This document shows positions 15,969-25,348 of a DNA stretch of 64,000 bases, piece by piece. The notes under the pieces are model-generated. The model made no database searches. It was not told the origin of the DNA and worked only from the letters and a program-made list of their open reading frames with translations. Origin of the DNA: Syntrophorhabdaceae bacterium (GTDB lineage Bacteria > Desulfobacterota > Syntrophorhabdia > Syntrophorhabdales > Syntrophorhabdaceae); contig JAQVWF010000007.1 in NCBI GenBank assembly GCA_028698615.1, positions 1-64,000 of the forward strand, written 5' to 3'. The first letter of the stretch is position 1, and each line of letters starts with the position of its first letter. The translations under genes and the position numbers were made by a program.

Positions 15969-17996
15969 ATGTCAAGAGTCAGACGTATCGGTGCGGTTTG
16001 GCTGTGCTTCATGCTGATAACAGTACTTGCATCAGGCAAGACGACGGAGATACAACCCGATCTTCATAAAGATGCTGTTACCACGGCCCGAAGTGAGGTC
16101 TGGCGGGCCATAAACAGCGGCCAGTGCGGGAGTGCTACCGTTGCCATAAAGGTCAATGGCAAGGTTGTTTACGCCGAAGGCTTTGGCATGGCAAACAGAG
16201 AGGAGAGTATCCCTGTCGACAGAAATACGCTGTTCAATATAGGTTCTATCAGTAAGATGTATGTGGCAACCGCGATCATGCTGCTCGTTGACGACGGCAA
16301 GGTCTCCCTTGATCGGCCTGTCACGGACTATCTTCCGGAGTTCAAGATGGCTGACCACAGATACAAGACGATCACCGTAAGAATGCTATTGAACCACACA
16401 TCCGGCATGCCGGGGACCGAGAGCGCGAATTCCTTCACGTTCAGGTACGATGACAATATCAAGCAGGAAACGATAAACACTTTGGCCCGCGCGCACCTCA
16501 AACATGCCCCGGGTGCAATGGCAGTGTATTGCAATGATGGGTTCACGTTGGCGGAAATGATAGTGGAGCGGGTAAGCGGCTGGAGATACATGGACTTTCT
16601 TAATGAGAGGATCTTCAAGCCGCTGGGTCTGGAAAACACCGGCATGGGCCTGGGGGAGATGATGGGCAGGCCCATAGCCCTGTACTATGACCCTGAAACC
16701 GCGAAAGTTCATCCGCCCGAATCAATCTCTCTCCTGGGTGCTGGCGGACTGTCATCAACTGCCGAGGAACTCTGCCGTTTTACGGATAGTGTTTTAACGA
16801 GGGGTAAGCTCTTGAAGGGATCATCTCTCGTGGAGATGAAAAAGGCGCAACCTTCGGCGTTTGCGACCGTCCTCAAAAAACCCTCATTTTCATATGGACT
16901 TGGCTGGGACCTTATAGGCGTTCCGCGGTATGATGCGGCGGGAATTCAGATATTAGGCAAGAGCGGGGGCACTGTAAATTACTCTTCTATGGTTTACACG
17001 GTCCCTGACAAGAAAATATCTGTTGCCGTTATTGCCTCGGGAGCTGAAAGCGGCGCAATGAAAATAGCGCTCGACATATTGGATGCGGTACTGGTTGAAA
17101 AAAAGCTCATTGCAAAAGAAGAAAAAACCGTTTCGATACCGCCGGAGGCGCAGAAATTGCCGCAGGATTATGCTTCCCTTGGCGGTCATTATGCCAACGA
17201 AACTAAATTGGGCCGGATTGTCTTTGATAAGGACAAGAACAGCGCCACTCTGTTCTTCTTCAAGGAACATAAGAAAACAGCGGCAACGGTCCTCGTCTAT
17301 AATAATGGCTATTATCACGATACTAAGGGCAACCGTTTCTATCTCGGCAGCACAGGCGGGGAGAGCTATCTGATAACCTCCATCGCGTCATTCGGGATCG
17401 ATAGCATCATTATGCAAAAAGTGAAGCCAATTGAAAACCCGCAACGTCTCAAGATCGATATGGATGGAAAGGTTTGGCTGCGGCGCAATGTTTCTCCTTT
17501 TGAGTCGATTCCGGTGACGCAATCCCATTATACAAAATCCTTGTTGTACAAAGACCTGCCGGGATATGTGTTCTTTAATGGTCTCAAGAGGATCGATTCC
17601 CCTGAATTCGCCGGCATGCCCTTCGACTCTATCCGCGACCAGACGGAACTCACCCTTTTTGAGAAAAACGGGGCCACATGGGCATGGGTTTCCGACATGG
17701 CATACAGTCCGAAAGAGAGTGCCGCTGCATTGAAGACCGGAGAGAATTCCCTGAGGATAGGGAGCGATGGATATAACGAATGGCTCGCGGCTGATGAAGG
17801 CATGGTTCTGAGCTTTACAAAACCTGAACGGGGGAGAATTATCATATTCTCTTCCGATGAAACCGCGACCTATGACAGCGCGCTCGATACAGGCGATGCA
17901 TATGCCGCCCGGGGCAGTTATATTGAATGCGCCGGTTTCGCAGATGATGTCTTTACAATCAAAGCCAGGCCTGCAGCGGCAGGCAACAAGAAATAG
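15969..17996 (+). CDS. Exported serine hydrolase, beta-lactamase/PBP family
   Basis: 675 residues. ATG at 15969 is chosen because GGGAGGGTG lies just upstream; it opens a signal peptide (MSRVRRIGAVWLCFMLITVL, then ASG). The catalytic domain spans about 40-380: SxxK as Ser93-Ile-Ser-Lys96, YxN as Tyr187-Cys-Asn189, and a GKSGG segment near 330 in the third-motif position. This is the class C/esterase EstB-like branch. The ~290-residue C-terminal part looks beta-rich and is a typical accessory domain. Acts in the periplasm. The substrate (D-peptide, ester or beta-lactam) cannot be told from sequence. Single gene with its own promoter. Confidence 0.85.
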   Translation: MSRVRRIGAVWLCFMLITVLASGKTTEIQPDLHKDAVTTARSEVWRAINSGQCGSATVAIKVNGKVVYAEGFGMANREESIPVDRNTLFNIGSISKMYVATAIMLLVDDGKVSLDRPVTDYLPEFKMADHRYKTITVRMLLNHTSGMPGTESANSFTFRYDDNIKQETINTLARAHLKHAPGAMAVYCNDGFTLAEMIVERVSGWRYMDFLNERIFKPLGLENTGMGLGEMMGRPIALYYDPETAKVHPPESISLLGAGGLSSTAEELCRFTDSVLTRGKLLKGSSLVEMKKAQPSAFATVLKKPSFSYGLGWDLIGVPRYDAAGIQILGKSGGTVNYSSMVYTVPDKKISVAVIASGAESGAMKIALDILDAVLVEKKLIAKEEKTVSIPPEAQKLPQDYASLGGHYANETKLGRIVFDKDKNSATLFFFKEHKKTAATVLVYNNGYYHDTKGNRFYLGSTGGESYLITSIASFGIDSIIMQKVKPIENPQRLKIDMDGKVWLRRNVSPFESIPVTQSHYTKSLLYKDLPGYVFFNGLKRIDSPEFAGMPFDSIRDQTELTLFEKNGATWAWVSDMAYSPKESAAALKTGENSLRIGSDGYNEWLAADEGMVLSFTKPERGRIIIFSSDETATYDSALDTGDAYAARGSYIECAGFADDVFTIKARPAAAGNKK

Positions 17997-18097
17997 AAAG
18001 ATACCAGTCATTGCGAGCCTGAGTATGGTGGCAGGCAGGGGATGTTCCCCGGGGAATTAAACAACTTCTGAACTGTGTTCTCTGGTTGTTGTGGCAT

Positions 18098-18127
18098 TTG
18101 ATAGTGGTCCGGGCGTCGTGTTATAGA
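18098..18127 (+). promoter_or_regulatory. Candidate promoter for the ABM-domain gene
   Basis: TTGATA (18098-18103), 18-bp spacer, TATAGA (18122-18127). It lies about 35 bp before the ATG at 18163. Confidence 0.45.
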
Positions 18128-18162
18128 CATCACCTGGTCATCATAGAAAAGGAGGTAGAAAA

Positions 18163-18456
18163 ATGATCACGCTTATCGCCAGGCTGCCGATTGTGGAAGG
18201 AAAAATGGATGAAGCGTTAGGAGAGTTTAAAGAGTTAATGTCCAGGGTGGCCAAAGAGGAAGGAACTGTGTTGTATTCTCTGAACAGAGAAAAGGCCGAC
18301 CCGAACACTCTGGTCGTAGTCGAACAGTACAAGGACGAAGATTCTTTAAAGTTTCATTCTTCCACACCTTATCTTAAAAGCTTTTTTGCAAAAAGTGTTT
18401 CCTTTGTCGTGGGAAAACCGGAAGTCGTCATTATGGAAGAGATAAGCAGGACTTAA
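18163..18456 (+). CDS. ABM-domain (YgiN-like) monooxygenase family protein
   Basis: 97 residues, ATG after AAAGGAGG. It has the antibiotic-biosynthesis-monooxygenase ferredoxin-like fold pattern: ITLIARLPIVEGKMDEAL, then E-E-G-T-V-L-Y-S-L-N, V-V-E-Q-Y-K-D-E-D-S-L-K-F-H, and a final PEVVIMEEI strand. Members are cofactor-free, dimeric small enzymes such as quinol monooxygenase YgiN; many have no known reaction, and oxygen use is unlikely to be central in an anaerobe. The next gene starts 17 bp downstream, so the two probably form an operon. Confidence 0.8.
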   Translation: MITLIARLPIVEGKMDEALGEFKELMSRVAKEEGTVLYSLNREKADPNTLVVVEQYKDEDSLKFHSSTPYLKSFFAKSVSFVVGKPEVVIMEEISRT

Positions 18457-18472
18457 GGGCAGGCAGGGGACT

Positions 18473-19273
18473 GTGAAGATCGATTTCCATACCCACGTTT
18501 ATCCCGACCGTGTGGCTCATAGTACGGTCTCGGCGGTTTGCCGGCGGTCGGGGATCGGCGCCTGTGCGGACGGCACCCTGGAGGGACTGAAAAGGTCCAT
18601 GGCGGCTGCCGGGATCGATCTTTCCGTCGTGGCGGCCGTGGCGACGAAGCCGGAACAGGTTGAATCTATTCAAAGATGGCTGACAGCCATTCGGCAACCG
18701 GGCATTGAAGCGCTTGCCGCCATGCACCCCGCCGACCCCTTGAGCCCCGAGCAGATGAGAATGCTGAAGCGAAAAGGATTTCGGGGTTTTAAACTTCACC
18801 CTGATTATCAGGATTTCTTTGTTGATGATCCCCGGATGTATCCTCTGTATGAGAGGGCGGCGGCGGAAGGCATGTTCATTCTCTTCCATGCCGGGGTCGA
18901 TCGGGGGCTTCCCTATCCGGTCCATGGGACGCCGAAGGGTCTCGCCGCGGTTCACGAGGCCGTTCCGGAACTCTGCATGATCGCTGCCCATCTGGGAGGG
19001 GAAGACGCTTACGAGGAAACGGCGGAACATCTGCTGGGTCAGGACATCTACCTGGACACGGCCTTTGTGCTGCGCCAGATGCCCGGGACATTCCGGGAAC
19101 GCATCCTCAAGGAACATCCGGCGGACCGTTTGCTGTTTGCATCGGACAGTCCATGGATGGATCAGGGTGAAGAACTTCGGTTTCTGCTGCAATTGCCGTT
19201 TCTGACAGAAAGCGATAAGGAGAAAATCTGTTTTTCCAATGCGGCGCGGCTGTTGGGATTGGAGAATGGGTAA
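18473..19273 (+). CDS. Amidohydrolase family metal-dependent hydrolase
   Basis: 266 residues, GTG start. TIM-barrel amidohydrolase landmarks: HTH near residues 6-8 (KIDFHTHVYP), a Lys-His in GFKLHPDYQ, HAGVD, AAHLGG, and the late Asp in FASDSPW. This fits the amidohydrolase-2/TatD-like group with a mono- or binuclear metal site; members hydrolyse or decarboxylate small molecules. It follows the ABM-domain gene by 17 bp, and a nucleobase-type permease gene follows at 19398, so a small catabolic unit is possible, but the substrate is unknown. Confidence 0.8.
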   Translation: MKIDFHTHVYPDRVAHSTVSAVCRRSGIGACADGTLEGLKRSMAAAGIDLSVVAAVATKPEQVESIQRWLTAIRQPGIEALAAMHPADPLSPEQMRMLKRKGFRGFKLHPDYQDFFVDDPRMYPLYERAAAEGMFILFHAGVDRGLPYPVHGTPKGLAAVHEAVPELCMIAAHLGGEDAYEETAEHLLGQDIYLDTAFVLRQMPGTFRERILKEHPADRLLFASDSPWMDQGEELRFLLQLPFLTESDKEKICFSNAARLLGLENG

Positions 19274-19397
19274 CCCTGGTCCCTCCGTTGCCCCCCGTGG
19301 TCCCATAGTGATAGTGCCCGGTACCCCGGTCTGGCAGACTATTTCCGGCTGATTACGAAACATGTACCAGATGATAAGAAAACGAGGTGATCCGCAT

Positions 19398-21107
19398 ATG
19401 GCAAAGAAACCGGCAAATCTTCTCTATGGTGTTGACGACCGGCCCCCGATCGGTATCTGTATGGTGCTGGCCATCCAGCATATTTTTTTCCTGACAAGCG
19501 GTTTCATTGTGGTCGCCATTGTCATGGGCCAGATGGGCTGCAGCCCCGACCTTATCCGCAATGTCGTATCCATGACGATGATCGCGGGCGGCATAGCGAC
19601 GATTCTCCAGGCCCTGAACCGCGGTCCCGTGGGCAGCGGTTATCTCTGTACCGAGGGGACCGATCCGAGCTTTCTCTCCATTTCCGTTCTGGCCGGCAGT
19701 GTGGGCGGCTTGCCCCTTATCTTCGGGATGACCATCGTTTCCGGCGTCATCGAATGCCTGCTGTCCCGGGTCATGCACCGCCTTCGCGTCATTTTTCCTC
19801 CCGATGTCACAGGCGTGGTATTAACCATGGTGGGCCTCAACATCGTTCCCATAATGATCCTTGACTTCATGGGTGTTAAGGACAAAAACAGCCCGATCGA
19901 GACAGCGAACGTGTCGGTAGCGGTAATAACGCTTGCCATCATGGTGGGAACCAGTGTGTGGAGCAGGGGAAAACTGCGCCTCTACTCGGTCATCATCGGA
20001 ATTGCGGGCGGTTACTGCGCCTCAATTCTCCTGGGGGTACTGACGACGGCCCAGATGCAGGAGATAGTTCAGGCCCCGATGCTGTCTTTGCCGGACATTT
20101 CTCACATCAGCTATTCCTTTGACCCGGCTCTTTTGATCCCGATCGTCATTGTCACCCTGGCCTCCACCCTGAAATCCGTTGCCTCTCTCACAATGTGCCA
20201 GAAGGTCAACGACACAGCCTGGGTCCGTCCGGACCTTGTCAATATCGGCAGGGGTACCCTGGCCGACGGGCTTGCGTCGATCATCGGCGGTTCCCTGGGG
20301 GCATTGGGAAAGTCCCTCTACGCCGCCAGCGTCGGTCTCACCGTGGCCACGGGCGCGACGAGCAGGGTCATAGCCTATTACATAGGGGGCCTCTTCATCG
20401 CCCTGGCCTTTCTGCCGAAACTGGCCGCAGTGTTCAGCATTATGCCCAAGCCGGTCATGGGCGGGGCGCTGGTCTACATGGTCTGCTTCATGGTGATCTC
20501 CGGCATCCAGATGATGACCTCCCGGATGATCGATAACCGCAAGACATTTGTCATTGCAGTCTCTCTCATGTTCGGCATGAGCGTGGACATATTCCCCAAT
20601 CTCTATCACCACGTGCACCCCTGGCTGAAACCCTTCTTCAGTTCTTCTCTGACAGTCACCACGGTGCTTGCAATCGGCCTTAACCTGATCATGCGCATCG
20701 GGATCTCACGCAGCGCAACCTTGAAGCTCACGTCGGGCGAGCATTCGTCGGATACCGTATTCCGGTTTATGGAGGACCTGGGCGCCTCCTGGGGGGCCCG
20801 CAAGGATATTATTCACAGGGCCATGGCCGCCATGAACGAATTCGCGGAGGCCATCGTCCATTGCGGAATGGGAGGCAAAGAGATCGTCATGACCGCAGTT
20901 TTCGACGAATTGAGCCTGAACATCGGGATAACCTACGAGGGCCCGGCGGTGGAATTTCCCGAAGAGCGTCCCGATATGGCTGCAATCGTTGACGACCCGG
21001 GGGCGCTCGCCCGAATGTCCGGATTCCTCGTCCGTCATTATTCGGACAGGATCAAGGTGTCCCGGGAAGGCGACCGGTCCAGGGTGGATCTCCACTTCGA
21101 CCACTGA
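19398..21107 (+). CDS. NCS2 nucleobase permease with extra C-terminal ATPase-like domain
   Basis: 570 residues. ATG at 19398 is favoured (GAGGTGA 8 nt upstream). Residues about 20-450 form a uracil/xanthine permease-type (NCS2) transporter with 12-14 helices, including AIQHIFFLTSG and the second repeat with ATGATSRVIAYYIG and a PKPVMGGALVYM segment. Unusually, about 110 soluble residues follow (about 460-570): a helix MAAMNEFAEAIV, then F-D-E-L-S-L-N-I-G-I-T-Y-E-G-P and a final SDRIKVS...RVDLHF strand pair. This resembles a short histidine-kinase-like/anti-sigma (HATPase_c_2) fold. The transporter call is firm; the nature of the tail is inference. It could sense occupancy or a partner protein. 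Confidence 0.75.
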   Translation: MAKKPANLLYGVDDRPPIGICMVLAIQHIFFLTSGFIVVAIVMGQMGCSPDLIRNVVSMTMIAGGIATILQALNRGPVGSGYLCTEGTDPSFLSISVLAGSVGGLPLIFGMTIVSGVIECLLSRVMHRLRVIFPPDVTGVVLTMVGLNIVPIMILDFMGVKDKNSPIETANVSVAVITLAIMVGTSVWSRGKLRLYSVIIGIAGGYCASILLGVLTTAQMQEIVQAPMLSLPDISHISYSFDPALLIPIVIVTLASTLKSVASLTMCQKVNDTAWVRPDLVNIGRGTLADGLASIIGGSLGALGKSLYAASVGLTVATGATSRVIAYYIGGLFIALAFLPKLAAVFSIMPKPVMGGALVYMVCFMVISGIQMMTSRMIDNRKTFVIAVSLMFGMSVDIFPNLYHHVHPWLKPFFSSSLTVTTVLAIGLNLIMRIGISRSATLKLTSGEHSSDTVFRFMEDLGASWGARKDIIHRAMAAMNEFAEAIVHCGMGGKEIVMTAVFDELSLNIGITYEGPAVEFPEERPDMAAIVDDPGALARMSGFLVRHYSDRIKVSREGDRSRVDLHFDH

Positions 21108-21193
21108 GAAAGGTTCCCCTGGAGATGGTCAAGATCTTTCAAGCAACCCCGGCGGGTTTTAAGTGGTTCGCCGCTCCGGAGCAGGCTGGCGTT

Positions 21194-21772
21194 TCAGCCG
21201 GGTGGTGAAGCGATGAAGAGGTAATGATACTCCCCCATGTCGGATACGCTGTCGGTGCGAAAGCCAAAGGGCGTAAGAAGGTTTTCGACATCCTTTTCCG
21301 AAAGCTTTATCTGAAGGGGCGGGCCGGGACTGCCTTCGATCTTCTTGAACTCCAGCACCGCGAGCCTTCCGCCCGGTCTTAACACCCTCAACGTTTCACG
21401 CAAGACGGTTTCTCCCGTTCCTTCACGCAGCAAGTCGTGCAGGACGGTTGCCATGAGACATATATCAACTGTCCTGTCATCCACCGGGATGTGTTTGTTC
21501 ACGTCGGCCACGAGCGTGCTGATGTTGCGGAGGTGTCTGCCTGACGCACGCTGTCTCACCCGGGCGAGTCCTTCCTCCCACGCGTCCACAGCAAAGACAC
21601 GGCCTTCGGGCCCGGTAGCCTCCGCGAGAGGAATCGTGTAATCACCGCTGCCCGCTCCGAGGTCAAGCAAAACCATTGACTTCCGCACCTTGAGCACCTC
21701 GAAGAACCGGTCTGTGTCGATAAGGTCGAATGTACTGCGGCCCGCACCGTGTGGCTTCCCTGACTCGTTCAT
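21194..21772 (-). CDS. Class I SAM-dependent methyltransferase
   Basis: 192 residues with the Rossmann-type methyltransferase signature: motif I LLDLGAGSGDYTIPLA, motif II Asp in GRVFAVDAWEEGL, then the D-I-C-L-M-A-T-V-L-H-D-L motif IV region and RPGGRLAVLEFKK. UbiE/small-molecule-type methyltransferase; no substrate-binding signature is visible. It stands alone, opposed to the NCS2 gene. Confidence 0.85.
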   Translation of the reverse strand: MNESGKPHGAGRSTFDLIDTDRFFEVLKVRKSMVLLDLGAGSGDYTIPLAEATGPEGRVFAVDAWEEGLARVRQRASGRHLRNISTLVADVNKHIPVDDRTVDICLMATVLHDLLREGTGETVLRETLRVLRPGGRLAVLEFKKIEGSPGPPLQIKLSEKDVENLLTPFGFRTDSVSDMGEYHYLFIASPPG

Positions 21773-22083
21773 AATGTGGAACCCCCTTGATGCATTTGGT
21801 CGCCCCGGTTCTCAGGGGCTTTATTTCCTTTAATCTTCAACGTAAATGGCGCCGGTGTCAACCCCTGACTGTTTCCGTAAGCATGGAATTCGGGTCGAAG
21901 GGCATCCCCGAAGTTTCACAAGTCTTTCTTTCTATGCTACATTTATAAATACTGCTATGTGAAATAGCGCTGCCGCCAGCCGCCCGTAAATACAAAAGTT
22001 ACCCGGGGCTAAGAGGCAGGGGGTATAAGGAAGTCGATGGATTCATGAAACGATATGGTATAAGATCTAGTCGAGGATTTGAT
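21773..22083. other. Divergent intergenic region
   Basis: Between the methyltransferase and the C45 peptidase gene. Contains GGGCATCCCCGAAGTTTCAC near 21900, a member of the GGGCATCCCC repeat group, and an AT-rich stretch around 21945-21960 that could hold a promoter but has no clear -35 partner. Confidence 0.4.
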
Positions 22084-23292
22084 ATGAAGATTTGGAGTCG
22101 TTTAACAATAGCGGTCATCATGCTCGTTTTTGCAGCCCACTGTCTGGCTTCGCAACCGGTACCCGAGCCAGCGGGATTAAAATTAATATCCTCCTTTGAA
22201 GGAGGCAAGCTTTATCGAAGCGGAAAGATCAATGTGCTGGTCCTTCACGGAAGCTATCGCCAGATGGGCCGTCAGTATGGACGTCTGTTGAGCGGTGATC
22301 TGAAAAGCTTGTATAAGAATGCCATTCTTGATTATTTTCAGCAGGGCAGGGGTCTTTCCGATGACAAGATGAACAAGGCGGCAGTGTCTTTGTACCGTCT
22401 TTACCCGCAGCGTTTTAAGGACATCATAGAGGGCATGGCGGAAACATCCGGGCTTTCTCTGAAAGAGCAGATCATGCTGAACGCGATCGAGCATTATGGC
22501 TCCATGTCCGGATGCTCGGGGATCATCGCCTGGGGGGAATATACGGGCAAGCAACCACTCATTGCGGGAAGGAACTACGACTGGTTCGAGAAATATGTTG
22601 AATTTGCGCAAAGCCTTACCGTGACCGTTTTCAATCCTGACTCGGGAATTCCCAACGCTATCGTCACCTTTGCCGGTGTGATCTACGCCACGACCGGCCT
22701 GAACGGGGAAGGCATATTTCTGGAACTCAACAATGGTCTGCCTTCCGGCGGCTCTCTCAAATATAGCGACCGTGTGCCAGCCATTGTAAGTCTCCTGGCT
22801 TTCCTCAACGACGGCAGTTCGCTGGACCAGCTGGATGCCTTTTTCAACACGACGAGGACAGACTTTGCCTTCATCATAAATGCAGCCGATACAGTGCGGG
22901 GAGTCTCCTACGAATGGGCGCCTTTTGAACACCGCCGGAGGAACGGCGATGAAGAAGGGCTGCTGGTTGCGACCAACCATTTTACAGACCCCTCATGGGG
23001 TATTGTTCTGCAGGACCATGCAGGTTTTGAAACTGTCCGGAGATGGAAGAATCTGCTTTCCCTGGGACATGAGAAGAAGGGTAAGATCGATCTCGGTGTG
23101 ATGAAGGAGATCCTGGATACCCCCATGAATAAAGGCGGTGCCACCTGGCCTGTCGATGGAAGTATGCCCAAGCCGTACCGAACAACGTATCAGATCATTG
23201 CTGTGCCTGCCTCTTTGCAGCTATGGTTAAAAGTCCCCGGTTTTCAGGACTGGACAGCCGTCGAATTAAAAGGTCTGTTCAGGAAACAGTGA
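22084..23292 (+). CDS. Exported C45-family (acyl-transferase/choloylglycine-like) Ntn hydrolase
   Basis: 402 residues from ATG 22084 (GAGG 8 nt upstream); an in-frame ATG at 22045 has weaker context. Signal peptide (MKIWSRLTIAVIMLVFAAHC, then LAS). The body matches the C45 / acyl-CoA:6-aminopenicillanate acyltransferase group: the LHGSYRQMGRQYGRLL segment and the nucleophile region SGCSGIIAWGE with Cys144, followed by AGRNYDW. These enzymes self-cleave before the Cys to give an N-terminal nucleophile and hydrolyse amide bonds. Predicted periplasmic. Its stop lies 3 bp from the end of the convergent BACON gene. Substrate unknown. Confidence 0.8.
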   Translation: MKIWSRLTIAVIMLVFAAHCLASQPVPEPAGLKLISSFEGGKLYRSGKINVLVLHGSYRQMGRQYGRLLSGDLKSLYKNAILDYFQQGRGLSDDKMNKAAVSLYRLYPQRFKDIIEGMAETSGLSLKEQIMLNAIEHYGSMSGCSGIIAWGEYTGKQPLIAGRNYDWFEKYVEFAQSLTVTVFNPDSGIPNAIVTFAGVIYATTGLNGEGIFLELNNGLPSGGSLKYSDRVPAIVSLLAFLNDGSSLDQLDAFFNTTRTDFAFIINAADTVRGVSYEWAPFEHRRRNGDEEGLLVATNHFTDPSWGIVLQDHAGFETVRRWKNLLSLGHEKKGKIDLGVMKEILDTPMNKGGATWPVDGSMPKPYRTTYQIIAVPASLQLWLKVPGFQDWTAVELKGLFRKQ

Positions 23293-23295
23293 TCA

Positions 23296-24654
23296 TTACC
23301 GCGGATGCTTCGCAACGGGTTTCTTCCTGTTCCCCTCCAATGTTTTGGCGCTCTTGCGTGCCGGGGCCTCTTTCTGGCTGATACGGAAGGTCTTGCCGGC
23401 AGCGGTGATGGTGCCTGTCCGTTTGGTGCCCTTGTTTTCTCCCACGGTGTACTGGACCGTACCGCCTCCCTTTGACGATGCGCCTGATGTTATGCCTATC
23501 CACGGGGTTCTTGTCTTTGCCGTCCACGGACAATCATCACGGGTCTCGACCTTAAATTGCCCTGAGGACCCTCTCGATTCGACGGTCACGCTTGAAGGTG
23601 AAATAGTGGCCTTGCACGCGTTTCTCGTGGTCCCGGTTGCCGTTGCCGCACCTTTCGCCGCCTCGGCCTGTTGTTTTACCGTGATGGTCTTTCCCGCCAC
23701 CTGTATGGTCCCGGTGCGCGGTGAACCGGACCTGTTCGCTATCACCCTGAACTGGACAGTCCCGCTTCCCGCGCCGATCGCGTTCAAAAGCTTGATCCAG
23801 TTCGCACTCGTCTTAACGGTCCATGGACAACTTGCCTTGGTGCAGCTGAGACTCAGCGTGGATGGTGGTGACGATGCCCCTCTGGGATCGGCGTCTGTCC
23901 CCTGCCATGGCACTAAAACGCTTGCAGGTGAGACCGAAAAGGTGCAGGTGCCGGAATAGCCCTGACTGATCGTGATGAATTTACGGTCTATCTCTACGCG
24001 CCCGGTGCGCGGCGAACCTGACGTGTTCTCCATCACCTTGTACCGGATATATCCGCTTCCCCGGCCCCTGCTGTCTATGAGCCGAATCCAGTGACTGCTT
24101 GTCGATGCCAGCCACGGGCAGTTTCCCTTGCTTGTCGTGACGGTCAGCCTGGGTACTGGTGACGATGCCCCTGCTCTGGGATCAGGTGATGCTTCCGGCA
24201 GTCCTTGCTCGGGTGCGGTGACGCTCGCAGGCGAGATGGAAACGACGGTGCAAACAGTGTCGGAATCCTGCCCGAGCGTGATGGTCTTGCCCGCCACCTG
24301 GATGGTCCCGGTGCGCGGTGTGCCCGTCTTGTTTCCCGCAACCCTGTATTCAATGTATCCGCTGCCCGATCCACCCGAGGCCAGAAGCTGTATCCAGGAT
24401 GCGCCTGTCGAAGCGGTCCAGGCGCACTCGGCCTTGCTTGCTGTGACGGTAACCCTGGGCGGGCGCCCGCCGCCCCCCCGGGGATCGGTCGGGTCCGGCA
24501 GACCATGCACGGTGGCGGTGACGCTCGCAGGCGATACGGAGAAGGTGCAGGTTGGTGCCGCCACTATATCGGTACTGCAAAAAACAAGGGCACACAAGCT
24601 CATAAGAAAGGCAAAAAATCTCGCTGCACTCTTTGGTCCGATCACCTTGTTCAC
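23296..24654 (-). CDS. Exported protein of four tandem BACON-like repeats
   Basis: About 450 residues. GTG 24654 is the first start, but GTG 24645 sits 5 nt after GAGGTGA and may be the true one. A signal peptide is followed by four ~100-residue repeats. Each opens with C-x-(F/V)-S-(V/I)-S-P-(A/S)-S-V and contains a Cys-x-W-(T/L)-A pair, a W-I-(Q/R/K)-L strand, a GSG segment and a closing G-T-I-x-(V/A)-A-G-K-x-(I/F) strand. This matches the BACON (Bacteroidetes-associated carbohydrate-binding often N-terminal) immunoglobulin-like domain, used for mucin or carbohydrate contact. The tail is Lys/Arg-rich. No membrane anchor or lipobox is seen, so it is likely secreted or surface-attached by other means. 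Confidence 0.75.
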   Translation of the reverse strand: MNKVIGPKSAARFFAFLMSLCALVFCSTDIVAAPTCTFSVSPASVTATVHGLPDPTDPRGGGGRPPRVTVTASKAECAWTASTGASWIQLLASGGSGSGYIEYRVAGNKTGTPRTGTIQVAGKTITLGQDSDTVCTVVSISPASVTAPEQGLPEASPDPRAGASSPVPRLTVTTSKGNCPWLASTSSHWIRLIDSRGRGSGYIRYKVMENTSGSPRTGRVEIDRKFITISQGYSGTCTFSVSPASVLVPWQGTDADPRGASSPPSTLSLSCTKASCPWTVKTSANWIKLLNAIGAGSGTVQFRVIANRSGSPRTGTIQVAGKTITVKQQAEAAKGAATATGTTRNACKATISPSSVTVESRGSSGQFKVETRDDCPWTAKTRTPWIGITSGASSKGGGTVQYTVGENKGTKRTGTITAAGKTFRISQKEAPARKSAKTLEGNRKKPVAKHPR

Positions 24655-24754
24655 CTCGAATGGATTCGTTCATTTATTGTGATGGTAAAATGAAGATGGG
24701 CGATTGTCAATATCTCGTCCGTCTTCTAAGTTCCGCAGTGGCATCGCATGCACT

Positions 24755-25348
24755 CTATTCCGTTTTGGTCAGGCGGCGTATCGTGCAGTTGTAGGAAACG
24801 ATCTGCCAGGCGATGAGAAGCAGGATGATAGCGGAACTGGAGATCGGCAGTCCGTTGTATGAAAAGACATCGTATTGCCTAAGGGCCGCATTGCTCCCCA
24901 TCGCCCCGGATTCGTTGAGGAGGGAGAAACCAACGCCAAGGGTAAACCCGCGGGTCTTTCCATCCAGCGCTTTGTCGGGCGGCAGCTTGAAGAAAGACAC
25001 CTGAAAGCAGGAAAGGCAGAACAGAAAGATCAGGATGGCCAGCGAGGTCATCAACGTGGTCTTTGTTGCCCTCCCCGTCAGGAGGGTTTCGCGCTCGTCA
25101 CGCTCCCTCATGAAGGTCAACCTGGCCAGCACCCTGTCGCGGAATGGCCCCGACAGTACAAGCCGGACGCTCAGGTAGACCGAAAGGAGCATCCAGGCGG
25201 CATAGAGAAACCCGCTGGCGTTATACACCGTTTTGAGAGGGCCGGCAGCAAGCCCCGCATGGAACACATAGTTGAACAGGGCGATTCCGGCCAGAACAGG
25301 AAGCCCACAGAGAAACACATTCAATATAAACGGATCCAGCCTCTTCAT
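24755..25348 (-). CDS. Four-helix membrane protein coupled to XRE regulator
   Basis: 197 residues with four likely membrane helices (about 10-30, 44-66, 92-116 and 160-185) and a loop with RERDERETLLTGRATK, a pattern found in small membrane proteins encoded after XRE-type regulators. ATG 25348 overlaps the stop of the regulator gene as ATGA, so the pair is translationally coupled. Function unknown; the neighbour suggests a regulated membrane sensor or stress protein. Confidence 0.6.
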   Translation of the reverse strand: MKRLDPFILNVFLCGLPVLAGIALFNYVFHAGLAAGPLKTVYNASGFLYAAWMLLSVYLSVRLVLSGPFRDRVLARLTFMRERDERETLLTGRATKTTLMTSLAILIFLFCLSCFQVSFFKLPPDKALDGKTRGFTLGVGFSLLNESGAMGSNAALRQYDVFSYNGLPISSSAIILLLIAWQIVSYNCTIRRLTKTE

